Shown: piece after piece, positions 36,547 to 45,455 of the stretch
Position numbering within the stretch: position 1 is the first letter of the stretch
How the letters are laid out: each line of letters opens with the position of its first letter
Source of the DNA: a bacterium
Lineage (GTDB): Archaea; Nanoarchaeota; Nanoarchaeia; Woesearchaeales; UBA10216
DNA length: 64,000 bases
Reading direction: 5' to 3'
Assembly: GCA_024206195.1 (NCBI GenBank)
Contig: JAAGZO010001228.1
Span: forward strand, 1-64,000
Notes under the pieces: generated by a model
Database searches by the model: none
Seen by the model: only the letters and a program-made list of their open reading frames with translations
What the model was told of the DNA's origin: nothing
Position numbers and translations under genes: made by a program

Positions 36547-36876
36547 ATGGCAACGAAAAAATCAGATGACAGAACAATGGCAATATTGGCCCATGTACTT
36601 GGTTTACTTGTTGGTTTTTTAGGACCACTAATTATATTGCTTGCAGTAGAAAGCGAGTACGTAAAGAATCATGCAAGAATTGCTTTGAACTGGCAGTTTA
36701 GTGTTTTGATATATTTAATCATATGTCTTCCACTAATGATTATTCTTATCGGAATTCCACTCATATTTGCAGTGAGTTTGGTTGATTTTATCTTCCCGAT
36801 AATTGCAGCAGTTAAAGCAAGCAACGACGAACTCTGGAAGTATCCTGTTTCAATTCCTTTTTTTAAGGTGAAGTAG
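36547..36876 (+). CDS. DUF4870 (Tic20-like) membrane protein
   Basis: The product is 109 aa. The family pattern is clear: RTMAILAHVLGLLVGFLGPL, then EYVKNHARIALNWQFSVLIY (NHA..ALN..), then a second long hydrophobic pair and a polar tail. Three to four TM helices are expected. The function of the family is unknown; Tic20-related proteins in plastids are translocon parts, but no such role is shown here. TATATAAA (36516-36523) lies ~27 nt upstream, so the mRNA is probably leaderless. Confidence 0.85.
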   Translation: MATKKSDDRTMAILAHVLGLLVGFLGPLIILLAVESEYVKNHARIALNWQFSVLIYLIICLPLMIILIGIPLIFAVSLVDFIFPIIAAVKASNDELWKYPVSIPFFKVK

Positions 36877-36926
36877 GTAAGCTTAGAAACCAAAACATAT
36901 TAAAGCGGGAGCTCTATTAAGATGTT

Positions 36927-37886
36927 ATGCTTGATTTATCCATATGGGTATTAGTCTTTGTAGTAAGTCTTGTTGTTTTAATCAAAGCAGCAGACTCTTT
37001 CACTATTTCTGCAGAGAAGATTGGCCTGTATTTCGGTCTTCCGGCATTTATTGTTGGTGTTACAATAGTTTCAATAGGAACCTCGCTGCCAGAGCTTGTT
37101 TCATCCATATTTGCTGTTTTAAGCAACTCCTCTGAAATCGTTGTTGGAAATGTTGTTGGTTCAAACATTGCAAACATACTTCTTGTTTTGGCTGTTGCTG
37201 GTATAATCGGAAAAAGAGTACATATTGAGAAAAAGCTTCTTCGTGTAGACCTTCCTTTAATGGTGGTTTCTGCTTTTGTTTTGGCAATAACTGTTTGGGA
37301 TGGTCTTTTTTCTTTGCCAGAAGCCTTTCTTTGTCTTCTTTGCCTAATTATTTATTTGTTCTACATAATAAGAAAGCACAGGCGCAGCGGTCCTGAAATC
37401 AGAAAAGAGATGAAATCAGAGATAAAAGTAAAAAGAAGATTTGACTGGAAAGCACTTACATTCCTTATTATAAGCACAATTTTAATTTACCTTAGCGCTA
37501 AATACACAATAGAATCAGTTGTTAGACTTTCAGCAATGTTGAATATTGGAAAAGAGATAGTTGCAGCAAGTGCAATTGCAATAGGAACTTCGCTGCCTGA
37601 ATTAATGGTTACTGTGTCTGCAGCTAGGCGAGGAAAGCCAGAAATAGCAGTAGGAAACATAATAGGCTCTAACATCTTTAACTCATTTGCTGTTATGGGT
37701 GTTCCAGCATTAGTTGGAAGCTTAATAATACCTCCTAGCATACTAGCATTCAGCTTGCCTGTAATGCTTCTAGCCACATTACTGTTCTTCTTTATATCAA
37801 TGGATAAAGAAATCACAAGGGCAGAAGGCATTGTTCTTCTTATATTCTATGCATTCTTCATTGCAAAGCTATTTAATGTGTTCTGA
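36927..37886 (+). CDS. Calcium/sodium antiporter (CaCA family, YrbG-like)
   Basis: The product is 319 aa with about ten TM helices in two inverted repeats. Each repeat has its ion-binding alpha motif: SIGTSLPELVSSIFA with VVGSNIANI in the first half and AIGTSLPELMVTVSAA with IIGSNIFNS in the second. These Glu and Asn/Ser residues bind Ca2+ and Na+ in the NCX_Mj type exchangers. It acts in the cytoplasmic membrane to expel Ca2+, a fitting function beside many extracellular calcium-binding repeat proteins. A TATA-like ATATTAAA is 27 nt upstream. Confidence 0.92.
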   Translation: MLDLSIWVLVFVVSLVVLIKAADSFTISAEKIGLYFGLPAFIVGVTIVSIGTSLPELVSSIFAVLSNSSEIVVGNVVGSNIANILLVLAVAGIIGKRVHIEKKLLRVDLPLMVVSAFVLAITVWDGLFSLPEAFLCLLCLIIYLFYIIRKHRRSGPEIRKEMKSEIKVKRRFDWKALTFLIISTILIYLSAKYTIESVVRLSAMLNIGKEIVAASAIAIGTSLPELMVTVSAARRGKPEIAVGNIIGSNIFNSFAVMGVPALVGSLIIPPSILAFSLPVMLLATLLFFFISMDKEITRAEGIVLLIFYAFFIAKLFNVF

Positions 37887-37925
37887 ACCGCTACATTTTA
37901 AAACACCGCACTATTTCTTCTCCCT

Positions 37926-39158
37926 ATGTCAATAGAAATAATGGCTCCAGCAGGCTCTTATGAGTCTCTGATGGCTGCAATCAAAGCAGGAGCAGGCTCA
38001 GTCTACTTTGGAGTCGGCAATCTTAACATGAGAAGCAGGTCTGCAAACTTTCAGTTCGATGATCTGAAAAAGGTAGCAGCAATCTGCAAAAAACACAAAG
38101 TAAATTCATATCTCACATTAAACACTGTAATGTATGATGAGGATATAAAATCAATAAAGAAAATATGTGATATTGCAAAGAAAGCAGGCATAACAGCAGT
38201 TATTGCAAGCGATATCTCTGTTATCAACTACTGCAACAAGATTAACTTGGAAGTGCATATGTCAACTCAGGTCAACATAAGCAACATAGAGGCAGTTAAG
38301 TTCTACTCAAAATTCGCAGATGTTATTGTTCTTGCAAGAGAACTAAACCTGGAGCAGATAAAAAATATTGTGAGTGAGATAAAAAAGCAGAAAATAAAAG
38401 GGCCAAAAGGAAAATTAATCCAAATAGAAATCTTCATCCACGGCGCATTATGCGTTTCAATATCCGGAAAGTGCTACATGAGTTTAGCGCAGTACAACAA
38501 ATCTGCAAACAGGGGTGCTTGCTTGCAAGCATGTAGAAGATCATACAAAGTAATTGATGATGAAACAGGGGATGAACTAAAAATTGACAATCAGTTTGTA
38601 ATGTCTCCAAAGGATCTCTGCACAATTTCAGTCCTTGATAAGATCCTAAAATCAGGAGTTACTGTTTTGAAGATTGAAGGCCGTGGAAGATCTCCAGATT
38701 ATGTTTACAAAACAACAAAAGCATACAAGGAAGCAATTGAAAGCATAGAAAACAAGACATACACAAAGAAAAAAATTGACAACTGGCTTAAAGAACTCGG
38801 CTCTGTTTACAATCGCGGTTTCTGGCACGGCGGATACTATCTTGGAAACAAGCTTGGTGAGTGGTGTGACCGCTATGGTTCAAAAGCAACAGAGAAAAAA
38901 ACATTCCTTGGAATCTGCAATAACTATTACACAAAAAAGAGCATTGCAGAGTTCACACTGCAGGCAGGCGGTATTAAGAAAGGCAGTAAAATAATCATCA
39001 CAGGCCCTACAACAGGCGTTATAGAAACAAAACTTGAAGACTTCTTTGTAGACGAAAAGCCAACAACACAAGCAAAAAAAGGAGATATCATAACATTCAA
39101 GCTAAACGAAAAAACAAGAATGAATGATAAGCTGTTTGTTGTAGCCCCTATTAAGTGA
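37926..39158 (+). CDS. Peptidase U32-family protein (TrhP/RlhA-like RNA hydroxylation)
   Basis: The product is 410 aa. The barrel start EIMAPAGSYESLMAAIKAGA and the signature EIFIHGALCVSISGKCYMS are diagnostic, with downstream Cys in RGACLQACRRSY giving the four-Cys Fe-S centre of the family. A C-terminal beta-barrel (KKGSKIIITGPTTGVIETK) follows. Despite the name, characterised relatives (TrhP, RlhA) hydroxylate uridine or cytidine in tRNA or rRNA rather than cleaving protein. TATA-like ATTTTAAA lies ~27 nt before the ATG, so it is probably leaderless. Confidence 0.88.
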   Translation: MSIEIMAPAGSYESLMAAIKAGAGSVYFGVGNLNMRSRSANFQFDDLKKVAAICKKHKVNSYLTLNTVMYDEDIKSIKKICDIAKKAGITAVIASDISVINYCNKINLEVHMSTQVNISNIEAVKFYSKFADVIVLARELNLEQIKNIVSEIKKQKIKGPKGKLIQIEIFIHGALCVSISGKCYMSLAQYNKSANRGACLQACRRSYKVIDDETGDELKIDNQFVMSPKDLCTISVLDKILKSGVTVLKIEGRGRSPDYVYKTTKAYKEAIESIENKTYTKKKIDNWLKELGSVYNRGFWHGGYYLGNKLGEWCDRYGSKATEKKTFLGICNNYYTKKSIAEFTLQAGGIKKGSKIIITGPTTGVIETKLEDFFVDEKPTTQAKKGDIITFKLNEKTRMNDKLFVVAPIK

Positions 39159-39174
39159 TAACAAAACCGAAAGA

Positions 39175-39182
39175 TTTATAAA
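39175..39182 (+). promoter_or_regulatory. TATA box of the GNAT-like gene
   Basis: ACCGAAAGA precedes TTTATAAA, centred 26 nt before ATG 39205. Confidence 0.65.
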
Positions 39183-39204
39183 GCACGGTTCTATTTAATG
39201 GTCT

Positions 39205-39822
39205 ATGGCAATAGAACTCATAGCTAATGGGGAATACGAGAAGATAGAACGGAATAATAAGAAGTATAAACCTTTAGTGAAAAAACTCATTGCAGCTGAT
39301 GCTGTTTCTGAAAAGTTAATAGAACATGATCTAGAAGATATCATGCCAAAGGAACAAAACGAGTACTTGGCTATTTTGAAGTTATGTGGTAAACCAGTAG
39401 CTTATCTAAGACATTCTTGTTATGATTCGCTTGACGAGCTTGAAACCGCAATGCCTGACCTTTTGGATATAGATAAAGAGGAACAGGAACGCTTTAAAGA
39501 TATTCCTTCTATTGTACTTTCTGAAAAATCGCCAATGGAATACCTAAGGGATGCTGATGGAAATTCTGTTGATTCACTTGATCTTGCTTCTCGCACAGGT
39601 CTGCCTAGTGAAACACCAGGTATTTTCATAAAGGGTATGAAGTCCTTGTTTGAGGGTGCGGGTCATGGAAGAGAGCTAATTAACTACGCAAAAAGCAAGC
39701 ACGCAACACTCTTTTTAGAGCCGCTTGATGCTGATGCTGAATCCTTTTTCAAGTACCTTGGTTTTAAAGAATCAGGCTTACACATCGAAGAAGAAAAAAT
39801 GCGTCCTATACTCTATCTTTAG
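39205..39822 (+). CDS. GNAT-like acetyltransferase fold protein
   Basis: The product is 205 aa. The C-terminal half looks like a GNAT core: GAGHGRELINYAKSK resembles the acetyl-CoA pyrophosphate loop, and LFLEPLDADAESFFKYLGF resembles the final strand with the F(Y)-x-x-LGF element. The N-terminal half has no familiar motif. The substrate is unknown. It is expressed from its own BRE/TATA promoter as a leaderless mRNA and ends 2 nt before the convergent RelA/SpoT gene. Confidence 0.6.
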   Translation: MAIELIANGEYEKIERNNKKYKPLVKKLIAADAVSEKLIEHDLEDIMPKEQNEYLAILKLCGKPVAYLRHSCYDSLDELETAMPDLLDIDKEEQERFKDIPSIVLSEKSPMEYLRDADGNSVDSLDLASRTGLPSETPGIFIKGMKSLFEGAGHGRELINYAKSKHATLFLEPLDADAESFFKYLGFKESGLHIEEEKMRPILYL

Positions 39823-39824
39823 AA

Positions 39825-41732
39825 CTATTCATACTTCACATCAAGAACATTCTTGATTTGTTTTATTTTTCTTACTGCGTTTTCAATGTTTTCTGCTTTG
39901 ATTACTTCAAGAATAAGGTACTGTCCGCTTTTTGTTGTTTTTGTGTTGATTGTTTCAACATTTATCTCTTCGCCAGACATCACACCAAGTATCTCTGAGA
40001 ATAATCCTATTCTGTCCATAACCTCTATATGGATTGTTGTCATTGGTATGTCTTCCAGTTTTTTCCAGACTGTTTTTACCCTTCTTTTCTTGTCAAGGGT
40101 CTTGAGTTTTTGGCAATCACTTTTATGAACATTAATCCTTTTGTCTTTCATCAGGAATCCTGTTATGTTGTCTCCGTATCTTGGATGGCAGCATCTGCTT
40201 ATCTTCATTGAAACTCTCCTGATGCCTGGTGCTTCAACCTTGTCTGCAAGAACAGCTTCAAACTTCTTCATCTTTTCGTCGCCTTCATAGCTTATGCCTA
40301 AAACCTGTCTTATCTTGCTCTTTGCAAGTGTTGACTTGACAAACTTAAGCCAGTTTCTGGAAGGCTTCGCATTCTTTGCTGTTACTATTTCAACAATGTC
40401 CCCGCTTTTGAGTTCTGTATCCATAGGAACAAGTTTGTCATTAACCTTTGCTCGTATGCAGTGATTTCCAATGTCTGTATGCACTGCATATGCAAAATCA
40501 ATTGTTGTTGCTTTCTCAGGAAGTGAAATAAGATCTCCTCTTGGTGTTATTGCAAATATTTCGTCTTTGAATAAATCAATCTTAACCTTTTCAACAAAAT
40601 CACGGGCATCTCTTGATGTTTTCCATTCAAGAATTTGTTTTAGCCAGGAAACCTTTTTGTCAAATCTTTTGTCTTCATCTGTTCCTTTGTACTTCCAGTG
40701 CGCTGCAATGCCGTCTTCTGCAAGGTGATGCATATCCCTTGTTCTTATCTGTATCTCGACTGGTTTTTTGTCTATCAATACTTCAGTGTGCAATGATTGA
40801 TACATGTTTGGCTTTGGTGATGCAATGTAGTCGTCAAAGCCCTCATGGATTGGTGTCCATTTTGAGTGTACTAACCCCAATATTCTGTAGCAGTCATCTG
40901 CAGAATTTGATATGATTCTCACAGCAGATAAATCATGTATTTTTTCCAGCGGGATTCCTTTATTTTTCATTTTCTTGTATATGCTGTAGAAGTTCTTCGC
41001 TCTTCCATTAACTCTTGCATCTATTCCTTTTTCACCGAGCTCTTTCTTGACCTTTTTGATTACTGTTCTGACATCTCTTTCTCTTGTCCTTTTCTTCTTT
41101 GCAATCCTGTTTTTCAAATCCTGGTAAACATCTGGCTTCAAAAACCTTAGGCATAAATCCTCAAGCTCGGATTTAATCCTGTACATGCCAAGTTTGTATG
41201 CAATTGGAACATAAATATTCATTGTCTCTTTTGAAATCTCTTTTTGGGATTTCAGGTCCTGATATTTCAGAGTACGCATGTTATGCAGTCTGTCTGCAAG
41301 CTTAATGAGAATAACCCTTGTATCCTTAACTGTGGCAAAAAGAACCTTTCTTACATTCTCTGCCCTGCTTCTCTGTTCAGAGCTTATGCGTATTTTGCGC
41401 ATCTTTGTTACGCCTTCAATAAGCATTGTTATCTCATCGCCAAACATCTTTTTTATTGTCTCTTTCTTTGTTTTTGTGTCTTCAAAGATGTCATGCAATA
41501 AAGAAGCACAGATTGTTTGAGAATCAAGACGCATAGTAACCAGAAGATGAGCAACCTCAACAAGATGGCGGAAATATGGCTCTCCAGAAAGTCTTTTTTG
41601 GCCTTTGTGGGCCTCTTTTGCAAAGTCATAAGCCATGCTTATAAGCTTTTCATTAGCATTTGGATTATAAGAGCGAACCTCTTGTAAAAAGGCCTCCTTT
41701 TTCATTCCCCGCGTCTCATATTCCTTTGACAT
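39825..41732 (-). CDS. relA: RelA/SpoT-type (p)ppGpp synthetase/hydrolase, full length
   Basis: The product is 635 aa, a long RSH enzyme with all domains: HD hydrolase (1-200), synthetase (235-350), TGS (395-460), zinc-finger/CC region (CCHPRYGDNITGF) and C-terminal ACT. Hydrolase residues are intact (His56, His80-Asp81 in LLHDIFEDT, Asp147 in LADRLHNM). Synthetase residues are intact too (GRAKNFYSIYKKM, Asp267, Tyr311, Glu326). The charge motif that is RXKD in bifunctional enzymes and EXDD in RelA reads GFDD here, and the conserved Gly before Tyr311 is Met. RSH enzymes are rare in archaea, so bacterial transfer is likely. Confidence 0.92.
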   Translation of the reverse strand: MSKEYETRGMKKEAFLQEVRSYNPNANEKLISMAYDFAKEAHKGQKRLSGEPYFRHLVEVAHLLVTMRLDSQTICASLLHDIFEDTKTKKETIKKMFGDEITMLIEGVTKMRKIRISSEQRSRAENVRKVLFATVKDTRVILIKLADRLHNMRTLKYQDLKSQKEISKETMNIYVPIAYKLGMYRIKSELEDLCLRFLKPDVYQDLKNRIAKKKRTRERDVRTVIKKVKKELGEKGIDARVNGRAKNFYSIYKKMKNKGIPLEKIHDLSAVRIISNSADDCYRILGLVHSKWTPIHEGFDDYIASPKPNMYQSLHTEVLIDKKPVEIQIRTRDMHHLAEDGIAAHWKYKGTDEDKRFDKKVSWLKQILEWKTSRDARDFVEKVKIDLFKDEIFAITPRGDLISLPEKATTIDFAYAVHTDIGNHCIRAKVNDKLVPMDTELKSGDIVEIVTAKNAKPSRNWLKFVKSTLAKSKIRQVLGISYEGDEKMKKFEAVLADKVEAPGIRRVSMKISRCCHPRYGDNITGFLMKDKRINVHKSDCQKLKTLDKKRRVKTVWKKLEDIPMTTIHIEVMDRIGLFSEILGVMSGEEINVETINTKTTKSGQYLILEVIKAENIENAVRKIKQIKNVLDVKYE

Positions 41733-41847
41733 ATTAACCAGCTAATTAATAAGCATTTTTATGTCTTTTGTCATTTGTGAGTTAAGCAGACATTGTGAAA
41801 CTTTTTTATAAATTTTGCGTAAAAAGCTTAAAACCGACGAAAAAAAC

Positions 41848-41862
41848 CGAAAGGTTTAAATA
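41848..41862 (+). promoter_or_regulatory. Distal BRE/TATA promoter of tfb
   Basis: CCGAAAGG followed by TTTAAATA (41855-41862). Transcription from here would start near 41885 and give an ~80-nt leader to ATG 41965. Confidence 0.6.
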
Positions 41863-41878
41863 TTAGTTATGCTATCCA

Positions 41879-41886
41879 TTTATAAA
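41879..41886 (+). promoter_or_regulatory. Proximal TATA box of tfb
   Basis: TTTATAAA centred 25-26 nt before an in-frame ATG at 41908, which would give a leaderless message with a 19-residue N-terminal extension. Confidence 0.5.
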
Positions 41887-41964
41887 TATTATCATAATTA
41901 ATAGACCATGCCGTGTTATGTTGGGGGCATTATTTTTTATGAGTCTTACTTTTGGGGGTACAAA

Positions 41965-42885
41965 ATGCCGGATTACGTTAAGAAGTGTCCAGAGTGTGGG
42001 GGAATTAACCTCTTCTGGAACAAAGAGAAAGGCGAAGTTATCTGTAAAGACTGCGGACTTGTTGTAGAAGACAAGATGGTAGACTTTTCACAGGAATGGC
42101 GCGAGTTTGATTCTGATCTTTCTGATAGAAGGAGACGTTCTGGAGCTCCTATGACATATACTCAATATGATCAGGGCCTAGGTACAGAAGTAGGAAGAAA
42201 GGCTGACCTGAGTAAACTAGGCAGCAAAAGTAGAAACAAATTCTTTAGACTTAGAAAATGGCAGTACAGAATAAGCACAGCTATTGAAAGGAACCTTAAA
42301 CTGGCTCTTGCTGAGCTAAAGAGGGTTGCTTCATATCTTAAGCTTCCAAAATCCGTTGAAGAAGAGTCTGCTAGAATATACACACTAGCTGTACAGCGTG
42401 GCCTTGTAAGAGGTCGTTCAATGGAGTCAGTTGTTGCAGGAGCACTTTACGCTGCTTGCAGACGTCACGAAGTTCCTAGAACTCTTGATGAGCTTTCAGA
42501 AGCATCTGGAATTGAGAAAAAGGAGATTGGCAGAACATACAGATTCGTTACAAGAGAACTTGGAATAAACATTTTGCCAAGTAACCCTGCTGACTACATC
42601 CCAAGGTTCTCATCTGCTTTGAAGCTAAGCGCAGAAACACAGTCACGATCAATTGAAATTCTTGAAAAAGCACAGAAGTCAGAGCTTACCTCAGGAAGAG
42701 GTCCTACAGGAATAGCTGCTGCTGCTCTTTATGTCAGTGCATTGATACATGGCGAAAAGAGAACACAGCGTGAAGTAGCTGATGTTGCTGGTGTAACAGA
42801 GGTTACTATCAGAAACCGTTACAAGGAACTGCTTGAAAAGCTAAAGCTTGAGAAAGAACTAAAGAAAGTAAAAAAGAAGCACTGA
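41965..42885 (+). CDS. tfb: Transcription initiation factor TFIIB (TFB)
   Basis: The product is about 306 aa; it recruits RNA polymerase to TATA-bound TBP. The N-terminal zinc ribbon uses Cys8, Cys11, Cys27 and Cys30 (CPECGG...CKDCG). The B-finger region EWREFDSDLSDRRRRSG follows, and two cyclin repeats carry the usual ARIYTLAVQRGLVRGRS and GRGPTGIAAAALYVSA segments plus the BRE-reading helix-turn-helix TQREVADVAGVTEVTIRNRY. I prefer ATG 41965 because GGGGGT stands seven bases before it. ATG 41908, with its own TATA box, would add MPCYVGGIIFYESYFWGYK. Confidence 0.95.
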   Translation: MPDYVKKCPECGGINLFWNKEKGEVICKDCGLVVEDKMVDFSQEWREFDSDLSDRRRRSGAPMTYTQYDQGLGTEVGRKADLSKLGSKSRNKFFRLRKWQYRISTAIERNLKLALAELKRVASYLKLPKSVEEESARIYTLAVQRGLVRGRSMESVVAGALYAACRRHEVPRTLDELSEASGIEKKEIGRTYRFVTRELGINILPSNPADYIPRFSSALKLSAETQSRSIEILEKAQKSELTSGRGPTGIAAAALYVSALIHGEKRTQREVADVAGVTEVTIRNRYKELLEKLKLEKELKKVKKKH

Positions 42886-42952
42886 TTCTTAGTAACTTTG
42901 AAGTGGTCACAAAACAAAAGTTTTATTAATAAGCTATTGAACTCTTCTTTTT

Positions 42953-43633
42953 ATGAATCTTATAAGAGAGCATAGGAGACTTCCTATGCAAATTGATGGA
43001 GAAAATTATTCTGTTGTAGTACATGCAATACTTGGTTATGTAGCTTCAGAGAGTCCTAACCCAGAATCTGTGGGTAGTTGTGATAAACTAAGAACTGTGC
43101 TTAACCGTGATTTGTCAATAGCACACAAGAACCTTAAGGTTCCAGACTCAATACAACTACTTCCTTATGCTGTTATTCTTGGAAAAGATGATAAGCAGAA
43201 GGTCATTCCAATGGGCATTGAAAAAACAGCTTATGATACTAGGCTGGAAACAATCGGAAAACGCACAGACATGTATAATAACCTTGGTTTTGTTCACGCA
43301 GTAACATTAAATGAATTTAATCCTGAAAACTCAGGCATCTTAGTTGATGGAAAGCTGCAGGGAAAACTATCTTTAACTGAGCCTAATAAAGTTAAGTTTG
43401 AAGGACCAAGACCAAAAGGGCTTGAGTACATGATTTTTAATCTTCCTGTTGAGAACTTCGGTTTAGAGGCACACAATGAAGCATACTTATCTTTCTATAA
43501 TAATGGATCTTGGGAAGAAGGAAGGGAGTCTATTGATGATCAGGTCATTACTTCAATTATAGACTCACAGCCAAGAACAATTGTAACCCTTGGTCCTCCT
43601 GATAACATTCCAGAAATTCTTAATGTAGAGTAG
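42953..43633 (+). CDS. Hypothetical protein (226 aa)
   Basis: A soluble, well-mixed protein without TM segments, signal peptide or motifs I recognise. TTTATTAA about 27 nt upstream fits a leaderless transcript. It is convergent with the 125-aa gene ending at 43636, two bases away. It belongs to a set of orphan soluble proteins in this window (27282, 32771, 43636, 45456), all with clean promoters but no recognisable domain. Confidence 0.55.
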   Translation: MNLIREHRRLPMQIDGENYSVVVHAILGYVASESPNPESVGSCDKLRTVLNRDLSIAHKNLKVPDSIQLLPYAVILGKDDKQKVIPMGIEKTAYDTRLETIGKRTDMYNNLGFVHAVTLNEFNPENSGILVDGKLQGKLSLTEPNKVKFEGPRPKGLEYMIFNLPVENFGLEAHNEAYLSFYNNGSWEEGRESIDDQVITSIIDSQPRTIVTLGPPDNIPEILNVE

Positions 43634-43635
43634 AA

Positions 43636-44013
43636 TCAGAGTTCTCCACTCACCATGCACATCTTTTCTGGATCATAGTCCAAAAGAACGTATCTTATTG
43701 GTTCATTAAGGTGCTTGTATTTCTCGCTAGGATTCGCTTTTTTTACAATAAGCTTTGATCCATCTTTGAAATCATCTTCTGGATTAAATCCGTCACCATA
43801 AAAATGAAAACCTAAGCCATAAAGGTGAAGTACAAAGTTTGTCCTAGCAATACCATCTTTAGAACCAGTATCCTGCATATTTTTGATAGTTCTTTCTACA
43901 ACATCTTTAAAAGGGCGCTTCATGTTGTACTCGCCCTTCGTAAACCAAAGTTCTAAGTCTCCATTACTCTTACCATTTGCATGAAGCTTTGCAACGAATA
44001 GGTCAATGCTCAT
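43636..44013 (-). CDS. Hypothetical protein (125 aa), last gene of the methyltransferase-kinase/ogt operon
   Basis: The product is 125 aa, soluble, with no recognised domain; the middle is rich in aromatic and Gly residues (LHLYGLGFHFYGDGF). Its ATG overlaps the ogt stop by 4 nt, so it is translationally coupled to the DNA-repair gene and to the methyltransferase-kinase upstream. Function unknown. Confidence 0.55.
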   Translation of the reverse strand: MSIDLFVAKLHANGKSNGDLELWFTKGEYNMKRPFKDVVERTIKNMQDTGSKDGIARTNFVLHLYGLGFHFYGDGFNPEDDFKDGSKLIVKKANPSEKYKHLNEPIRYVLLDYDPEKMCMVSGEL

Positions 44014-44306
44014 AGTCTGTAAAAAACCTCCTTGAAATCAATAACAGAATTCTTTTTTATATCAACTTTTTCCTTTTTCAGCATCATTATCTTGTTCTTT
44101 GTCCCTCTTGCAAAACCACCTACACTTCCATCAGACTTCACAACACGATGACAAGGAACTGATTTGTAGGGATTCTTGTTAAGTGCATTACCAACTGCTC
44201 TGTAAGCTTTACATTTCATTTTCCTGGCTATTTCTGCGTATGTAGTCACTTTTCCCTTTGGAACCTTTTTTGTTATGCTCCAAACGCGTTCATTGAATGA
44301 TTTCAT
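44010..44306 (-). CDS. ogt: Short O6-alkylguanine-DNA alkyltransferase (Ogt/MGMT)
   Basis: Removes alkyl groups from O6 of guanine by transfer to its own cysteine. The product has only 98 aa: the DNA-binding C-terminal domain without the usual N-terminal domain (family length 150-210). Key residues are present: VPKGKVTTYAEIA, the arginine finger in YRAVGNALNKNP, and the active site PCHRVV with Cys52, so unlike alkyltransferase-like proteins it should be catalytic. It overlaps the preceding gene by 17 nt and the following gene by 4 nt. Confidence 0.9.
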   Translation of the reverse strand: MKSFNERVWSITKKVPKGKVTTYAEIARKMKCKAYRAVGNALNKNPYKSVPCHRVVKSDGSVGGFARGTKNKIMMLKKEKVDIKKNSVIDFKEVFYRL

Positions 44307-45420
44307 CCAGCACCTTTTTGTAATCCATCTTCTTCCGGTATTCCTTTGACAGTTTTATGATCTTCTTCTTGTCAATCTTCAGTTTTCCTTTCAGAATATG
44401 TCTTATATTCTCACTAATCATGAATTGGCACAGCTGTGTTACATTCTTTGGCTTTTTTGTTTTCTTTGCTCTTTCAAAATCAATAAGAACAACCTTTTTC
44501 CCAATGAGAACATGTTTCACAGGCCTGTGCATCTCCTCTTTTGTCATTCCGAGCTTGTCCATCACAAAGCACTGCTTGAATAATTCTTTCACCACTTCTT
44601 TTATTCTTTTTTTACTTGCTTTTTCAAGAAATTCAACAACGAGTTCCCCTTCAACAAACTCATAAGCAAAATATTTTTTTGTATGAAATAGCAGCTTAGG
44701 CCCAATTCCTTTTTTGTTCAGAATCTTTATCCACTTTGTTTCATTCAGCACTCTGTCTTTTGCTTCGCTGTCTTTTCTCTCTGTTTTCACTGCAATATTC
44801 TTTCCTTTGAAAACACCAGTGTAAATAATACCTCTGTGTCCCTTAGCAAACAACTTTAGGTCCTTTACTCCTTTTTTCTCTAATTCCTTGACAACCTTTG
44901 TTTTTTTTATTTTGTAGACATAAAGCGTTTCAAAGAAAATCTTTTTTTCATCAAGCAACTCTTTTTCAAAACCGTTTTTTTCAATTGCCTGGTCTACTTT
45001 CATTCGTTTTGTTAAAGAACTGAAAACAATCAGTATTATTCCATTTGCACTCAAATGCATTCTTGCTTCTTCTAGAAAACGTTCAGTCAGTTCATATCCC
45101 TTCTTGCCGCCAGACAATGCAGCATCAGTGTACTTGTCTTCTGGAAGATACGGCGGATTAAAGATTATTGTGTCAAACTTTCCTTTGACATTTGAGAATA
45201 AATCAGAATAAATGAATTTAATCTTTGCTTTTTTCGCATTCTTCTTTGCAACCCTTAAAGCATTTTTATTAATATCAACTGCAACAACCGCATTCTTCTT
45301 TGCTGCCTCTATCGCAAGTATGCCTGTTCCAGTACCTATCTCAAGCACTTTACCTTTACTATATTTCCTAACTGCATCCAGCAGCAGATAAGAGTCCTCT
45401 CTTGGCTTGTAGACCTGCAT
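44290..45420 (-). CDS. HemK-type methyltransferase fused to a predicted Ser/Thr kinase domain
   Basis: The product is 376 aa. Residues 1-175 are an Mtq2/HemK-type SAM methyltransferase: KPREDSYLLLDAVR, the SAM loop LEIGTGTGILAIEAA and the catalytic NPPY (88-91). This class methylates the GGQ glutamine of release factor aRF1. Residues ~180-376 are a small kinase-like domain (archaeal COG2112 type) with a Gly-rich FAKGHRGIIYTG, AVKTERKD as the ATP-lysine region and HRPVKHVLIGKKVVLIDFERA in place of HRD and DFG. A minus-strand TATA (near 45442-45449) lies 26 nt upstream. It is the first gene of a three-gene overlapping operon with ogt. Confidence 0.82.
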   Translation of the reverse strand: MQVYKPREDSYLLLDAVRKYSKGKVLEIGTGTGILAIEAAKKNAVVAVDINKNALRVAKKNAKKAKIKFIYSDLFSNVKGKFDTIIFNPPYLPEDKYTDAALSGGKKGYELTERFLEEARMHLSANGIILIVFSSLTKRMKVDQAIEKNGFEKELLDEKKIFFETLYVYKIKKTKVVKELEKKGVKDLKLFAKGHRGIIYTGVFKGKNIAVKTERKDSEAKDRVLNETKWIKILNKKGIGPKLLFHTKKYFAYEFVEGELVVEFLEKASKKRIKEVVKELFKQCFVMDKLGMTKEEMHRPVKHVLIGKKVVLIDFERAKKTKKPKNVTQLCQFMISENIRHILKGKLKIDKKKIIKLSKEYRKKMDYKKVLDEIIQ

Positions 45421-45455
45421 ATCATAAAAGATTCAACAAGAATTTATAATTCTTT

